64,000 nucleotides of DNA from Arsenophonus sp052174455 (GTDB lineage Bacteria > Pseudomonadota > Gammaproteobacteria > Enterobacterales > Enterobacteriaceae). The notes under the pieces are model-generated. The model was not told the DNA's origin, searched no databases, and saw only the letters and a program-made list of their open reading frames with translations. The stretch covers positions 62,001 through 126,000 of the forward strand of contig JBQMRP010000075.1 in the NCBI GenBank assembly GCA_052174455.1. Reading direction: 5' to 3'. The position numbers and the translations under genes were made by a program. Position 1 is the stretch's first letter, and each line of letters opens with the position of its first letter. Positions 54,275 to 64,000 of this stretch are shown here, piece by piece.

Positions 54275-55010
54275 AATATATATTTACAAAAAAGCAAAAA
54301 TTAAATTTTTACTTTTAGAGGGAATTGATTAAAGTGCAATTAATAATTTGCGGGTAGCAGATTATAACGATATTAAATATCATGAATGTGTCTTTTTAAC
54401 AGAAGAATTAATTATTGCTATCTTTAATGTTTATTTTATATATATTCATTCCCGTATTTATCTTAGCGAACAAGATATGGCTGTAGTTAAAAACGGATTG
54501 CAGTCAATTTCTTTTGCATTGACATTAATCAAATTGATATGCAAGCTGCAGCTAAACAAAATGTTCCCATTTTAATGCCCATTTTTCAATACACACCCTA
54601 TAAGGGAAATAATATTTCGTCAAATTATTATTACTTTTACGTCGTTTTTTTTAAACGCGAGTATGAAATCTTATTGTGAATACGGAATAAACAAGGTAAA
54701 GAAAGCTATAAAGCAAGAGATGAGAAATTAGATATCATTAATTATGGTCACATAACTATTCAATTAGATATCTTAGCTAGATATTAGAATAAACGTTTAT
54801 TTCTATGATATTGAAAATAAGTTACCGCTAGTTAATGCTTGCTAAATTCCTACTATGACTGAATTAATCAATATGAGTTCTGTAGTTATCTTATGTGCTC
54901 TTGAAACAGCATTTACTAAGAATATGTTTGCTAAAGAACAACTAACCTTGGTGTTAGGAAATTAAATTACTCTTTAATTGAAGATCAAAAACCATCTCTT
55001 ATTGCTAAAA
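54275..55010 (+). pseudogene. serA: serA pseudogene (phosphoglycerate dehydrogenase), 3' truncated
   Basis: Located directly after rpiA, as in E. coli, and readable in pieces. KIKFLLLEGI near the start matches KIKFLLVEGV. NNLRVADYNDIKYHE matches ESLRAAGYTNIEFHK, and IYLSEQDMAVVKNGLQSI matches HLTEDVINAAEKLVAI. LDIINYGHITIQLDILA matches LGIIGYGHIGTQLGILA, and FYDIENKLPLVNA matches FYDIENKLPLGNA. TELINMSSVVI and TKNMFAKEQ close the match. The Rossmann Gly residues are damaged. The sequence beyond about residue 250, including the ACT domain, is not found. SerA makes the first step of serine synthesis, so at this locus that step is lost and serine must come from elsewhere. Confidence 0.85.
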
Positions 55011-55119
55011 AGAGATAAAAATCAGTTTATTGGTCTGTTGTAAGTTATAATTTATCAAATAATATCTTTTTAACTTAATACCATAATTTTAGAGATATTA
55101 ATCCTAGGTTTATCTTAGT

Positions 55120-56840
55120 AATCCTCGTTTTCTCCATTTTATGCATTCTTATTGATAACAATTTCATTGCCTGATTTATCCTCTTTAGGGGGACATGTAA
55201 AAAAGCTTTTCGTCATATAGACGACATTTATACGGATCTATGTGAAGAAATTCCTTTCATCAGAACGAGAAATCTCGATTTCTTAGGTTTTTATTTACCT
55301 TTATATCCAACGCCTTATATACCTTAGTCAACAGTATTTTCCATTTAAAATTCGACAAAAACCTTAGTAACACACAATCTTAAAATACCTCATTTCGCTG
55401 GAATATGACTAATCTAGCACTAGCTAGATCATCTCTTCTTGCGCAAAGATCTACTGCCGTGTTATTGAACATAATACTCATCGTTAATGAATGCGCAATC
55501 GCCCTTTGTAATTCTACAGTTTTAATGTGCATACAGACAGATATTTAAAGTAAAAGACCAAATATTTATGTATGCCATGCCCTTTTTTTGTCTTTTTTAG
55601 CAAGTCTCATTTCTAGTAATTGTCGTACTATAGATTTCAGATAACCATGACACTACTTCCTAGCGCTGGGATATATATAGGCACCAGAACAAGAAAGACT
55701 AGTAGAATTATCAGATTATAGCTTGTTACTAAGAAGGTGAATGAGAATACCTCGCCAGATTTTTTAATCACTCTTTTTTTTCAAAAATAAATCACGCATA
55801 CAGTATGTTTAATATCTATAGCACCACAAATGGAAGACATAAATAGCGAATCTTGATTGAGATGGTTGTCGACTATAAGTACGAAATGCACAAAAAATAC
55901 CATTTAATACCCTGTTCCATACTTACTGTAGCATAACGCGGCTGATAGCGTAAAACAGAGCGTTTAGTAGAATCAGTTATTGTAAAAAAACTAAAGAAGA
56001 TGGGCATAGTGAAAGTAATATATTACAAATTGCAGTTGGGTAAAATATGAACCTGTTGTGCTAAATAAGTACTCCTCGCTACCTTTGAGATCAAATAAAC
56101 TGCAGTCTTTTGACTTATAACTTTATCAGAAAAACGATTATAGGAACTTTAGGATAAATACAGTAGTATAGTGATCCTAACACCTATCCAAGCACAAGTT
56201 ATCACAGAAAGTATTCGCTCGATAGAGTAACGGGTCCACAAGTTAATACTTTGCAGTCTTTCAGGAATTTTATTCAACCCGCTATCAATAGTGAAAAACA
56301 ATTCAGCAGGGTCGTAACATTGAAATAAATTATTCTATAGATCTCTTTTATTAGCGAAGAAGAAATGTTTAGCCTATTCGCATTTGTTAGGGCTGCCAAG
56401 CCTAGTCCATCCATATTGTTTACCCCATAGAATAAAATAACAGGAATAATTCCCAGTTCCATATAGATGATAAATTAATTGACAGGCATATTTTCAGGCT
56501 GAAGTCCGACTTAGTGAGTCATATCCAGTATTATCGGCTTTAGCCTTGAGCGTTCTCAAAAATCCAGGATAATCGTGACTAGAGACAAATAATACTTGGG
56601 TGTCAAGAAAAGAATGGGGGACCGAATTAGAAGCCATCATCGGTATATAGTTTTTTTTTAGATTTTTGAAAAAAAATAGTACTTATCATAAATGACTTTC
56701 AAGTTGAAATGAAATCATAAAACGTTTCAGATAAATGGACGATTTTAACACAGCAGGTTACGAGTAGTCACCCTGATTTGCTAATTTTATATTTTCGAAA
56801 AGTCTTTGTTACTAGTTATAGGGATTATTTTCTAAAGAAA
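55120..56840. repeat. Unidentified decayed repeat element, copy 2
   Basis: Pairs with 28.03-29.72 kb (blocks at 55,638-55,662 and 55,990-56,050, and weaker ones near 55,310 and 55,430). The minus-strand frame at 56274-56462 (start MELGIIPVILFYGVNNMDGL) is the longest remnant, and a diverged counterpart (ELGII, then VSSSTLEV) exists in copy 1. The family is not recognised. Confidence 0.55.
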
Positions 56841-56930
56841 TTCAAACTATCTTGAAAAGATTATTAGTAGAAACCCTTATACTGTATGAAGGATTTCTAG
56901 AAATAACTTTTACTAAGATACCAAATTATT
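56841..56930. repeat. IS1595-type terminal fragment
   Basis: ACCCTTATACTGTATGAAGG and the following TTTCTAGAAATAACTTTTAC resemble the end sequence of the IS1595 relics (compare 60,485-60,510 and 45,055-45,090). No transposase remnant is attached. Confidence 0.45.
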
Positions 56931-58060
56931 TCCGGTAATAAGGGTATCCAATAATGGAATTAGGATTTTAACAACCAAATAGCAATTTGGGTCAATCCAA
57001 TCGATAAAAGTGTTTATGCCAATTAGCAAGCTAGCTATCATAAAATTTCTGCCGCCCATACATAATGTCCTTGTTTATCAAACTAGACTAATGACTAAAC
57101 AGAATATCTAACTGTCCTATTGAGATAGGATGGATAACATTAAGAACTGATTCAGTGATATAAAAATAATTTTTATCAGTTGAGTATCTTAGAAAGAGTG
57201 TATAAATAGTAGTTGATTACTATTAAAAGGATGAAAATTAGCTTAGAGCCATAATTTATTTGATACTTTATCGCAACAGCCTTAATCTCTTTTTAAGAAA
57301 GTTCAGTAAATAGTAAATACAAAACATTAGAGTTTAACCAGCGCTTAAAGTACTAACCTAATGTTTATAGTTTATTCCTACCACAAGGGAATTTATTGCT
57401 TAATTCTACATAAAATCTCTCTGATGAGATTAGCTGAATAATTCCTGAAAACTTATATTACCTCCCTTTGGACCTCTTCCTGAAGATCTAAGTAAGTTTA
57501 CTTCGCTTTATTCCAATAGAAAAACTAGTAGTACTTCAACTTCTTTGCACCTAGTAATTTAGGTAGTTTATAGTGTTTTCCCTATTCTAGGGTCATCAAA
57601 ATAGCTAGTATAGCTTGCATACCTGGTTTAAACTAGGATGATATATAATTACTGCTATGCCTTAATATATAATTACTATTACTAAAATTAACCAATTAAA
57701 TAAAACTTATCTTATATTCAGCTACTCTCATAATCACATTAACTCTAGGCGTCATCTCCTTGCAAAGTAACTATTTAATAATAAGTAAAAAAACCGATTC
57801 AGTAATAACCTTACTAAGATTTCTCTTTCAGAGATTAGATTCTTCATTCTGCCTTATATATTTCTTTTGATTTAGCACCACAAAATCAAAATCATTATTT
57901 TTATATAACAATTTTCTTTTTTAATTAGTTAATTTAACTAATATTTTTAACTAAAAAAGAAAGCTTAATTTTTTATTTTTATGCAACAACAATATCTATA
58001 CATATAACATAATTGTGGTTATTTATATTACTATCTTTTTAAGATAATCGAATGATGATT
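56931..58060. other. Unassigned AT-rich sequence
   Basis: About 1.1 kb without open frames of note or recognisable remnants. Confidence 0.4.
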
Positions 58061-60474
58061 CGAAATAAAGAAATAAACCGTGATTAGCGCAGGTAATAAG
58101 ATTGCTGAAGCCGTGTTAAAGGAGTTTACATAAAGATAACTCTTTTGAATTCTAGTTAAAATACCATTCTTAAGAAATCTATTTGATCGCGTTAAAATCC
58201 AAATGCATCCTCACTAAGGCGATCAGTTTTTCACCTAAATAAATCTGAGCAGGTAAGCCTCATCACTACCGTAAGGTAGTCTTATGTTTATATCAGTAAA
58301 TAAATTAATTAAGATACCATGGTTTATCTAGTACTGCACAAGGATTAGATTTATTCCTAATAAATGGACCGGAGATTCTGTGTTTCGATAAAACACAAAC
58401 ATTCAGGGAGCAAGAGGCGTATGAGTAAAATAGATTATTTATCTATTGAATCCAAAAAAAACATAATCCGTGAGCATCATCTAAAATAAATGATGAGAAC
58501 TTTTCTCTAACGAGAAGTTTTCTAAGACAGAAAAGCCATCGTTTCAAACGTCAAGTACAGATCCTGATAAACTTGACAAACTGAACGTTTACTATCGTTT
58601 CCTTTCATTGATTGGATCAATTAGCCGATTTAACAGATAAACAGTGCTAAATTATCGACGCATATATCTTACTGATGAAGTATACGCTCACCATCAACCA
58701 ACTACTTGTTATAGCTACGCCAGGTCTTTTTAGTTTATCATCCAGTAAGCAAAAAAAGCAGATCAGTTTTCTTATGGCATCACCTAAGCGACAGCGCACA
58801 AGTGGCTAATACTAAGAAAGATCGGCGAAAGTAACTCACTAAAATTACCGTTAACGCTGGCTGGTCTATTACAAAAGCCTATCAGACTCGATGAGCGCCT
58901 GATAGTGTTATACTATTAGAACCCCATGAGTGTTTTTAAACCAGAATAAATCATCTTAAATTATAACTATCTAGTACATTATCATAAGCTAAACAAGCGC
59001 AATATGAAAGAGGGGGATATAATGTGAATTTTTGTGATGAGTGCGAATAACGCTATCTGAGTCAGCTTCTTTTCTTTTCTATATGTGATACTGTATATGA
59101 TGGAGAAACTCCTTGAAACTGTTAAACAGCGCAAGAAAAAATCGACAATAAGTATCCCTAGGTGAAAAGGTTTGTCCACTGTGATTGAACGAGTTTACCA
59201 GTGAAATATCTCTAGATATTGGAAACGATCATGGTATGATGATAAAGGTTAACATCCTAACCACGCAAACAATTTTCGCCGGAAATAACCTTTATTATTT
59301 ATCGCAACCACCGTTATATCACTCACTATAGCTTATTGCTCTCTAAAATATAATTTTCATCAGTGATCCCTTGCAGTATAGCATTGCCAGACACAGAAAG
59401 CCCGTTTCTCTATTATTCTGATAACGATAGTGACGAAATCAATAACATGCTAGATGAAGATACTGTCTGTATTTTAACTTGCTTGAATGTTGAACATCCG
59501 ATACATTACAAGGAATCCGCAAAGATTAGACATTATTGAACAGATAAACTTATACATTTCCTGTGTCGCTTTATTACCTATTATGGCACTTGTGATGATA
59601 GGGAAAACTGTACGTAAAACTGGCAAGGCGATTAAATCGACTTTAAATACTCAAAGAGGCAAAGGGCTATGTTTGATTCCAGGTCAACAGAGCACGCTGC
59701 GAATTTACCTATCTTTCCTTGGATAAACTTATTAATTAAGAGCTTGTGGGGATAAGACCGAGTGCTACAACACCCGTCCAAATAGTGAGTTGCTCTAAAC
59801 TACATTATGATTAGCACTACAGTCCGGTTGAGTTTTGCCACTGTAAACTAGAAAATAATGGTATCAAGTTGAAATGAGTAATACAGTTTGAGCTAATTAA
59901 CCTGTTTATGCGCAAACCGAACGCACCGTTATCTGTTGGAAATTTATTTCCTTAACAATATTTACTATACTGATAAACTAGCGAATGAATACAGTCGAAA
60001 AGTTTGTGATGAGTACAACGTTCACAATGCTAGAAAAATTATCGTGTGCTGAATGAATGATACTGATTTGTGTAAGCGCTGTTAGATACCAATAAACACC
60101 TAACCCTTTCCTCCTGTGACAGCAGAATATCATAATTTGGAACAATTTATTAAATCAATGACAAGCGCAGGGTATGAAAAAGTGGCATTAATGGAAGCAG
60201 AAAACACCCTGATATTGTCGGGAAAAAGTAGATGCTTTTGGATTACCAGTCAATATTATCGATAAGTGGGAATACCGCATTCAAAACTGATATTAAAGAA
60301 CAGAACGATCTCGCGATACGAAAGCAACGTTATAATAGGTCTAAGTATTAGTAGAAAATGCAGCAGATTAAGCGCTGTTGTAAAAAACCATTTAGTCTCC
60401 AATCAAAGGGTCAATGAGAGCCAATTTTTTCTCTTTAAGAAGGTAGTTATAAAGAGTAAAACAACTATGTTACC
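58061..60474. other. Decayed region of raised GC, unidentified
   Basis: About 2.4 kb with many short frames and no complete gene. On the plus strand, cysteine-rich pieces occur: FCDEC near 59,030 and VCDEYN, then further Cys pairs (LCKRC), near 60,005-60,090, suggestive of a zinc-ribbon-like protein. Further on, KVDAFGLPVNIIDKWEYRI appears across a shift near 60,220-60,280. G+C is higher than in the relic deserts. A prophage or plasmid origin is possible but not shown. Confidence 0.4.
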
Positions 60475-61485
60475 AAAGGTTGTTGGTAAAAATCCCTTAT
60501 ACTGTATGAAAGATTTTGGCTGTAGCGATTAGTATGAAAAGCAAACGATCATAAAGATAAAGAAACTCTTTCCTTACTCCCTTGCTAATATAAAAGTGCA
60601 TCTCATTACTTAGCTCGACAACAATCTGATGATATCGATTCATGAGTTAAAGAAACTCATTCCACTTTATCACTTCTCACATTGTCACAATGAATATATT
60701 ATTCTCTAAAGATATTAATTGTAGTTACAGCGATATTGTTAGAAATTTCTGATTGCAGAAAAAAAATTAAGAAGCTTACTAGAAGTTCTCTGATAAAACT
60801 AAATCACAAGAATAAATAGTTTAGTTATCTACGATGTATATTAAATAGCTTGACTTTACGGAAGTCAGCAAAAAAAATAGGAATTAACTTAAAACATCGT
60901 TTAGAGGGGTGTCACTATTTTTTACTCCAACGGCGATCAGGCAATATAAATGCACTAAATAGTATTATTGAGTCGACGAAACTTTTTTTACTAATCTTTT
61001 AAATAGAAGTGTTCTATTCAATATAGAAAGATGAAAATCCTGGAAAAGTAGGAGTAAAAGTAAAGAATGAATCACATATGGTATTAAATTACCTCGAGAT
61101 CGACAGGGTTATACGAGCAATTAAACTCTTGAAGAGTTTAATGAAAAGTGTATTATTCGGCTTTTTAAGCCGATTATCGATAAGAATTTCATCAGAGAAA
61201 AAGATGAAACTGAATCCTAAAAAATGCTTTGCTAGCAAGCAAAAAATTAATCATCATAGCCTAATAACGTTGAATAATCAGATAGTTATTACTAAAAAAC
61301 TCTATATTCAAATATAAACAATTATATCAACCGATTAAAAAGATGACTGAGTAGATTTCATTGTATACGGGTCAAACATTTTATTTACTGAATGTATCTG
61401 ATCTGAAGAAGATTGTTTAAAAGCAAAAAAAAAAAATTAAAATACAAATGTGCTATAAATTTTATTTAAGCAAGAAAAAACATTT
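60475..61485 (+). mobile_element. Decayed IS1595-family copy F
   Basis: Plus-strand relic bounded on the left by GGTTGTTGGTAAAAATCCC and on the right, near 61,410-61,480, by the shared end. In between are STNFFY-type DDE surroundings and the LIIDKNFI (family: IIDKESL) and ASKQKINHHSLI (family: KAHGI) pieces at 61,175-61,265. It splits the raised-GC region into two parts. Confidence 0.65.
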
Positions 61486-64000
61486 TAACATACCCATAAA
61501 ATACCCATAATAACAAATGCGTTCGTTCAAGACGATATGGATGCGTGCTCTGCTAAATTTAAATGGGGTACTTATATGTTCCTGCTCCATAATTGAGGCT
61601 ACGAGGACACCTAATACGCCTTGAATCTCTATCGTAGCCTGGAACTGTAGATGACAGAATAACGCAAAGCCAAAGTAGTTGCCTAGTATTAATCGCATCT
61701 TAAGATGACGCTAGCTGCCTTTTCAGCGGGCTATCGTTAATGTTTCGACGAGAGTTTTCGTCCCATGGCGATCTATTGGTGTTTGTAGTACTAACCATCG
61801 CTCACCAGCTTTAACCAAGCGCAAGGCATGCGAAATGTCAACTATGACAAGAAAAGTAGATAATATTCTACATCCTAATCTAGTTCCTACGTTTGCTATG
61901 CTAAATCTTTAACTCCACCGTGCAACGGAACAGTATTTCGCGAGGCTACACGTCGGCTGCACTTCAGCTCTGGACATGGTGGATTGTTTTACCTTCTCGG
62001 AAAAATTCTATGTCGAATAGATTCCCAGACTTAAAAGTAAACTAGAGGCACAAAAATCTAAACTTGGTTAGCTAATCAGTTCATACTGGATGATTTTCTG
62101 CATATCAAGGCGGCTAACGGTATTCTATAAATAGATAATGATTGCACAATAATAAGGATACGCAGTTAAGCGTTCAGTGGGTGTCATGATGACTATACGG
62201 TTGTATTAGCTCTGTGTGACTAACCGCGACATGGCTATGAAGAAGGGGAGACAGGCTTCGTATTGGAGATGACGCTTGTCAAATCTTTGCCAGTGCGTGA
62301 GAGTAAGAACATTGACGACTTTGACAGTAACGAAGATCATGAATTTAATTGAGGCGCTAAGAATGAAATAGCTTGTTGATATTCATGTACAGCTGATTTT
62401 GTCACTGGACAGGCAGGTAAAAATACCGATATACCAACAGGTAGTAAAGTTGTGTTCCCGAGCATAAAACGGCGTCCAGCATCACCCAAATAATCGCGCT
62501 ACACGCTGTTTACAGACACCAGAGGTCGGTGACATGGATCGGCTCTAATAGATTAGAGCCGCTGATCTATAAGAAAAAGATATTCATTTGTTTTCTGAAC
62601 TTAGGAAGCGCAGACTGACGATGTGCAGTGTCTAATGACATATTCAGTCGGGAGGATTAACCACAGCGCCCAAAAAAATTCTAGGCAGTTGTGCTAAAAG
62701 AGTGGCTCACCTGATGCGTCATGGTTTAATAATGTGCTACTTGAGGTCACCGATGCTCCGCTTAAAGACTATGTATGCAGGAAAATTATCTGGGACCTGG
62801 TTCAAGGGTGAATTCTCCTAATCGCCATCCAGTTAATGGTATCCAGCGGTGCTCTATATCAACCCTATAATTACTACCGTAAACTATAATTCTGCGATAA
62901 CAAGCATGCAAGAAATGACGTTAAAGCCGTTTGACTGGATTTACTATGAGGAAAAAGGCTAAAACCGACTACCAAAACCTAGCGCCAGAGCTGTACGCAC
63001 ACTATAGATTTAACTATTTATCTTTAATAATTACAACATGCGGAATTTTGCTAAATTTCTAAAAATTTATAGCTACATTCCTCCTGGTAGGGAAATGTTT
63101 GATAAGCAGCAGTGTTCAACAGAAAAACGTCGTGATGCACGCGATAATGGATATTAGCCGTTTGACTGAAGAGATTATTTCCGCGCCGGGATGAGTTTCT
63201 AATTTAAGGTAGCCGCTAATGGTATTCTTACTATTTTATGGCAATAATTGTCTTATGGGAGAGTGATATTTAAAGTAATCTTCGGTAGGTCACACTGACC
63301 TTGAAGATCAGTGATAAAGGTACTTGCTCGCTGAGCAAAGTGCATAATACATTGCTACAAGAAGATCCGTAACATCGATTTACGTTAACTGTTACAGACT
63401 TTTAACAGGGATGTCATTTGTTCTCTCCTGGCGATGAACAACCTCCCTGTTTCTGCTTAACCGGTAACCGAGCTTCTGTACCACCTGGTATTTGATAGGA
63501 TTGAATACAAGGATATTGAAAGAGCTTTGCTGAAACTATTTCTCAAAATGATGACTAGTATAACTATCCCTGCTCCTAGATCTGGGATAAAGAAGGAATT
63601 CCAGTGCTGGAAGAATGGATGGAGATGATATGCTGGTTACCGTCTTAAGTAACCATCGGCAGTGTCAACGACTATCTTATCAGTTGTTTTAAAGAAGTCA
63701 ATCAGATAAATGCCATGCTAGATGTAGTGAGAGAAAACTCAACTCCAAACAATTTGAACCCCAATGATAATTGGGTTCTGATCTTACTAATATCGCAACC
63801 ATTTAACCACGAGATGGACGATCAAACGCTAATTGAACTGCTGATCCGTGCTACCTTTGGCTGAAAATATAGGGAGTCTCAATGCCATAACTGATCGATT
63901 TAAGGATGTCATTTCGCTTATCACCAAAAAGGATATTTCCTACTTCAGCGCAGAGTATCAAATTAGCTGGAACTAGTTTAAGCAATAGGCGACTGTTCAC
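61486..64000. other. Decayed region of highest GC, unidentified
   Basis: About 2.5 kb with sampled lines near 45-50% G+C, against 15-30% in the deserts elsewhere. Frames are dense but broken. One plus-strand stretch (63,590-63,860) reads VLEEWMEMICWLPS, then GSVNDYLISCFKEVNQINAM, then NWVLILLISQPFNHEMDDQT, so a gene clearly existed. An AGGGAG before an ATG at 63,882 looks like the next gene's start. The compact layout and composition suggest a more recently acquired element, perhaps a prophage, but no hallmark phage gene was recognised. Confidence 0.45.

Noticed and set aside
59487..59726. 79-codon hypothetical protein
   Set aside because: Open by chance or a fragment in a decayed region; no recognisable domain, no good ribosome binding site.
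61462..61698. Minus-strand 78-codon frame
   Set aside because: Spans the end of an IS1595 relic and the start of the high-GC region, so it cannot be one ancestral gene.
1..64000. CRISPR array
   Set aside because: Repeats in the window are long, diverged element copies; no short regularly spaced repeats were seen.

Overview
This window looks like the chromosome of an Enterobacterales (gammaproteobacterial) endosymbiont in mid-stage genome reduction. Seventeen genes read as intact, and they cover only about 31% of the 64 kb. Base composition is extremely AT-rich between genes. The rest is broken ancestral genes and decayed insertion sequences. Every intact housekeeping protein resembles its E. 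coli counterpart closely in motifs and length. Local gene order (asmA-yegH, dnaA-dnaN-recF-gyrB, rpmH-rnpA-yidD-yidC-mnmE, metJ-rpmE-priA, argP-rpiA-serA) is also that of enteric bacteria. An Arsenophonus- or Sodalis-like insect symbiont is a reasonable guess, but this is inference from style and not shown by any marker.

Layout: 0-5.3 kb holds an asmA pseudogene, yegH and gnd. 5.3-14.4 kb holds pabB and digH set among decayed IS256-family transposase copies, plus a pstB relic. 14.4-27 kb is the replication and membrane-insertion block: gyrB, a recF pseudogene, dnaN and dnaA on the minus strand, then rpmH, rnpA, yidD, yidC and mnmE on the plus strand, with an IS481-family relic between dnaA and rpmH. 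27-33 kb is a gene desert of stacked element relics. 33.2-34.2 kb is a lone family 8 LPS glycosyltransferase in very AT-rich DNA. 35.4-39 kb is more relics and a metJ remnant. 39-41.7 kb is the divergent rpmE/priA pair. 41.8-52 kb is relics around an intact ugd and a zinc-type alcohol dehydrogenase pseudogene. 52.3-55 kb is the argP-rpiA-serA cluster with only rpiA intact. 55-64 kb holds a second copy of an unidentified repeat and then a decayed region of clearly higher GC with no readable gene.

Three transposase families are recognisable despite heavy decay: IS256 (about 8 stretches), IS1595 (6) and IS481 (5). They often sit end-to-end or truncate one another. None encodes a full transposase, so expansion happened in the past and activity in these copies has ceased. 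A fourth repeat, at about 28.0-29.7 and 55.1-56.8 kb, is not identified.

What survives is a core of replication initiation and restart (DnaA, DnaN, GyrB, PriA), ribosome and tRNA processing (L34, L31, RnpA, MnmE), membrane insertion (YidC, YidD), pentose phosphate metabolism (Gnd, RpiA), folate precursor synthesis (PabB) and some envelope functions (Ugd, glycosyltransferase, DigH, YegH). RecF, SerA, ArgP, AsmA, PstB and MetJ are lost as gene products at these loci. I found no tRNA, rRNA or CRISPR array, and no convincing novel system. The least explained parts are the repeated element and the 58-64 kb region.
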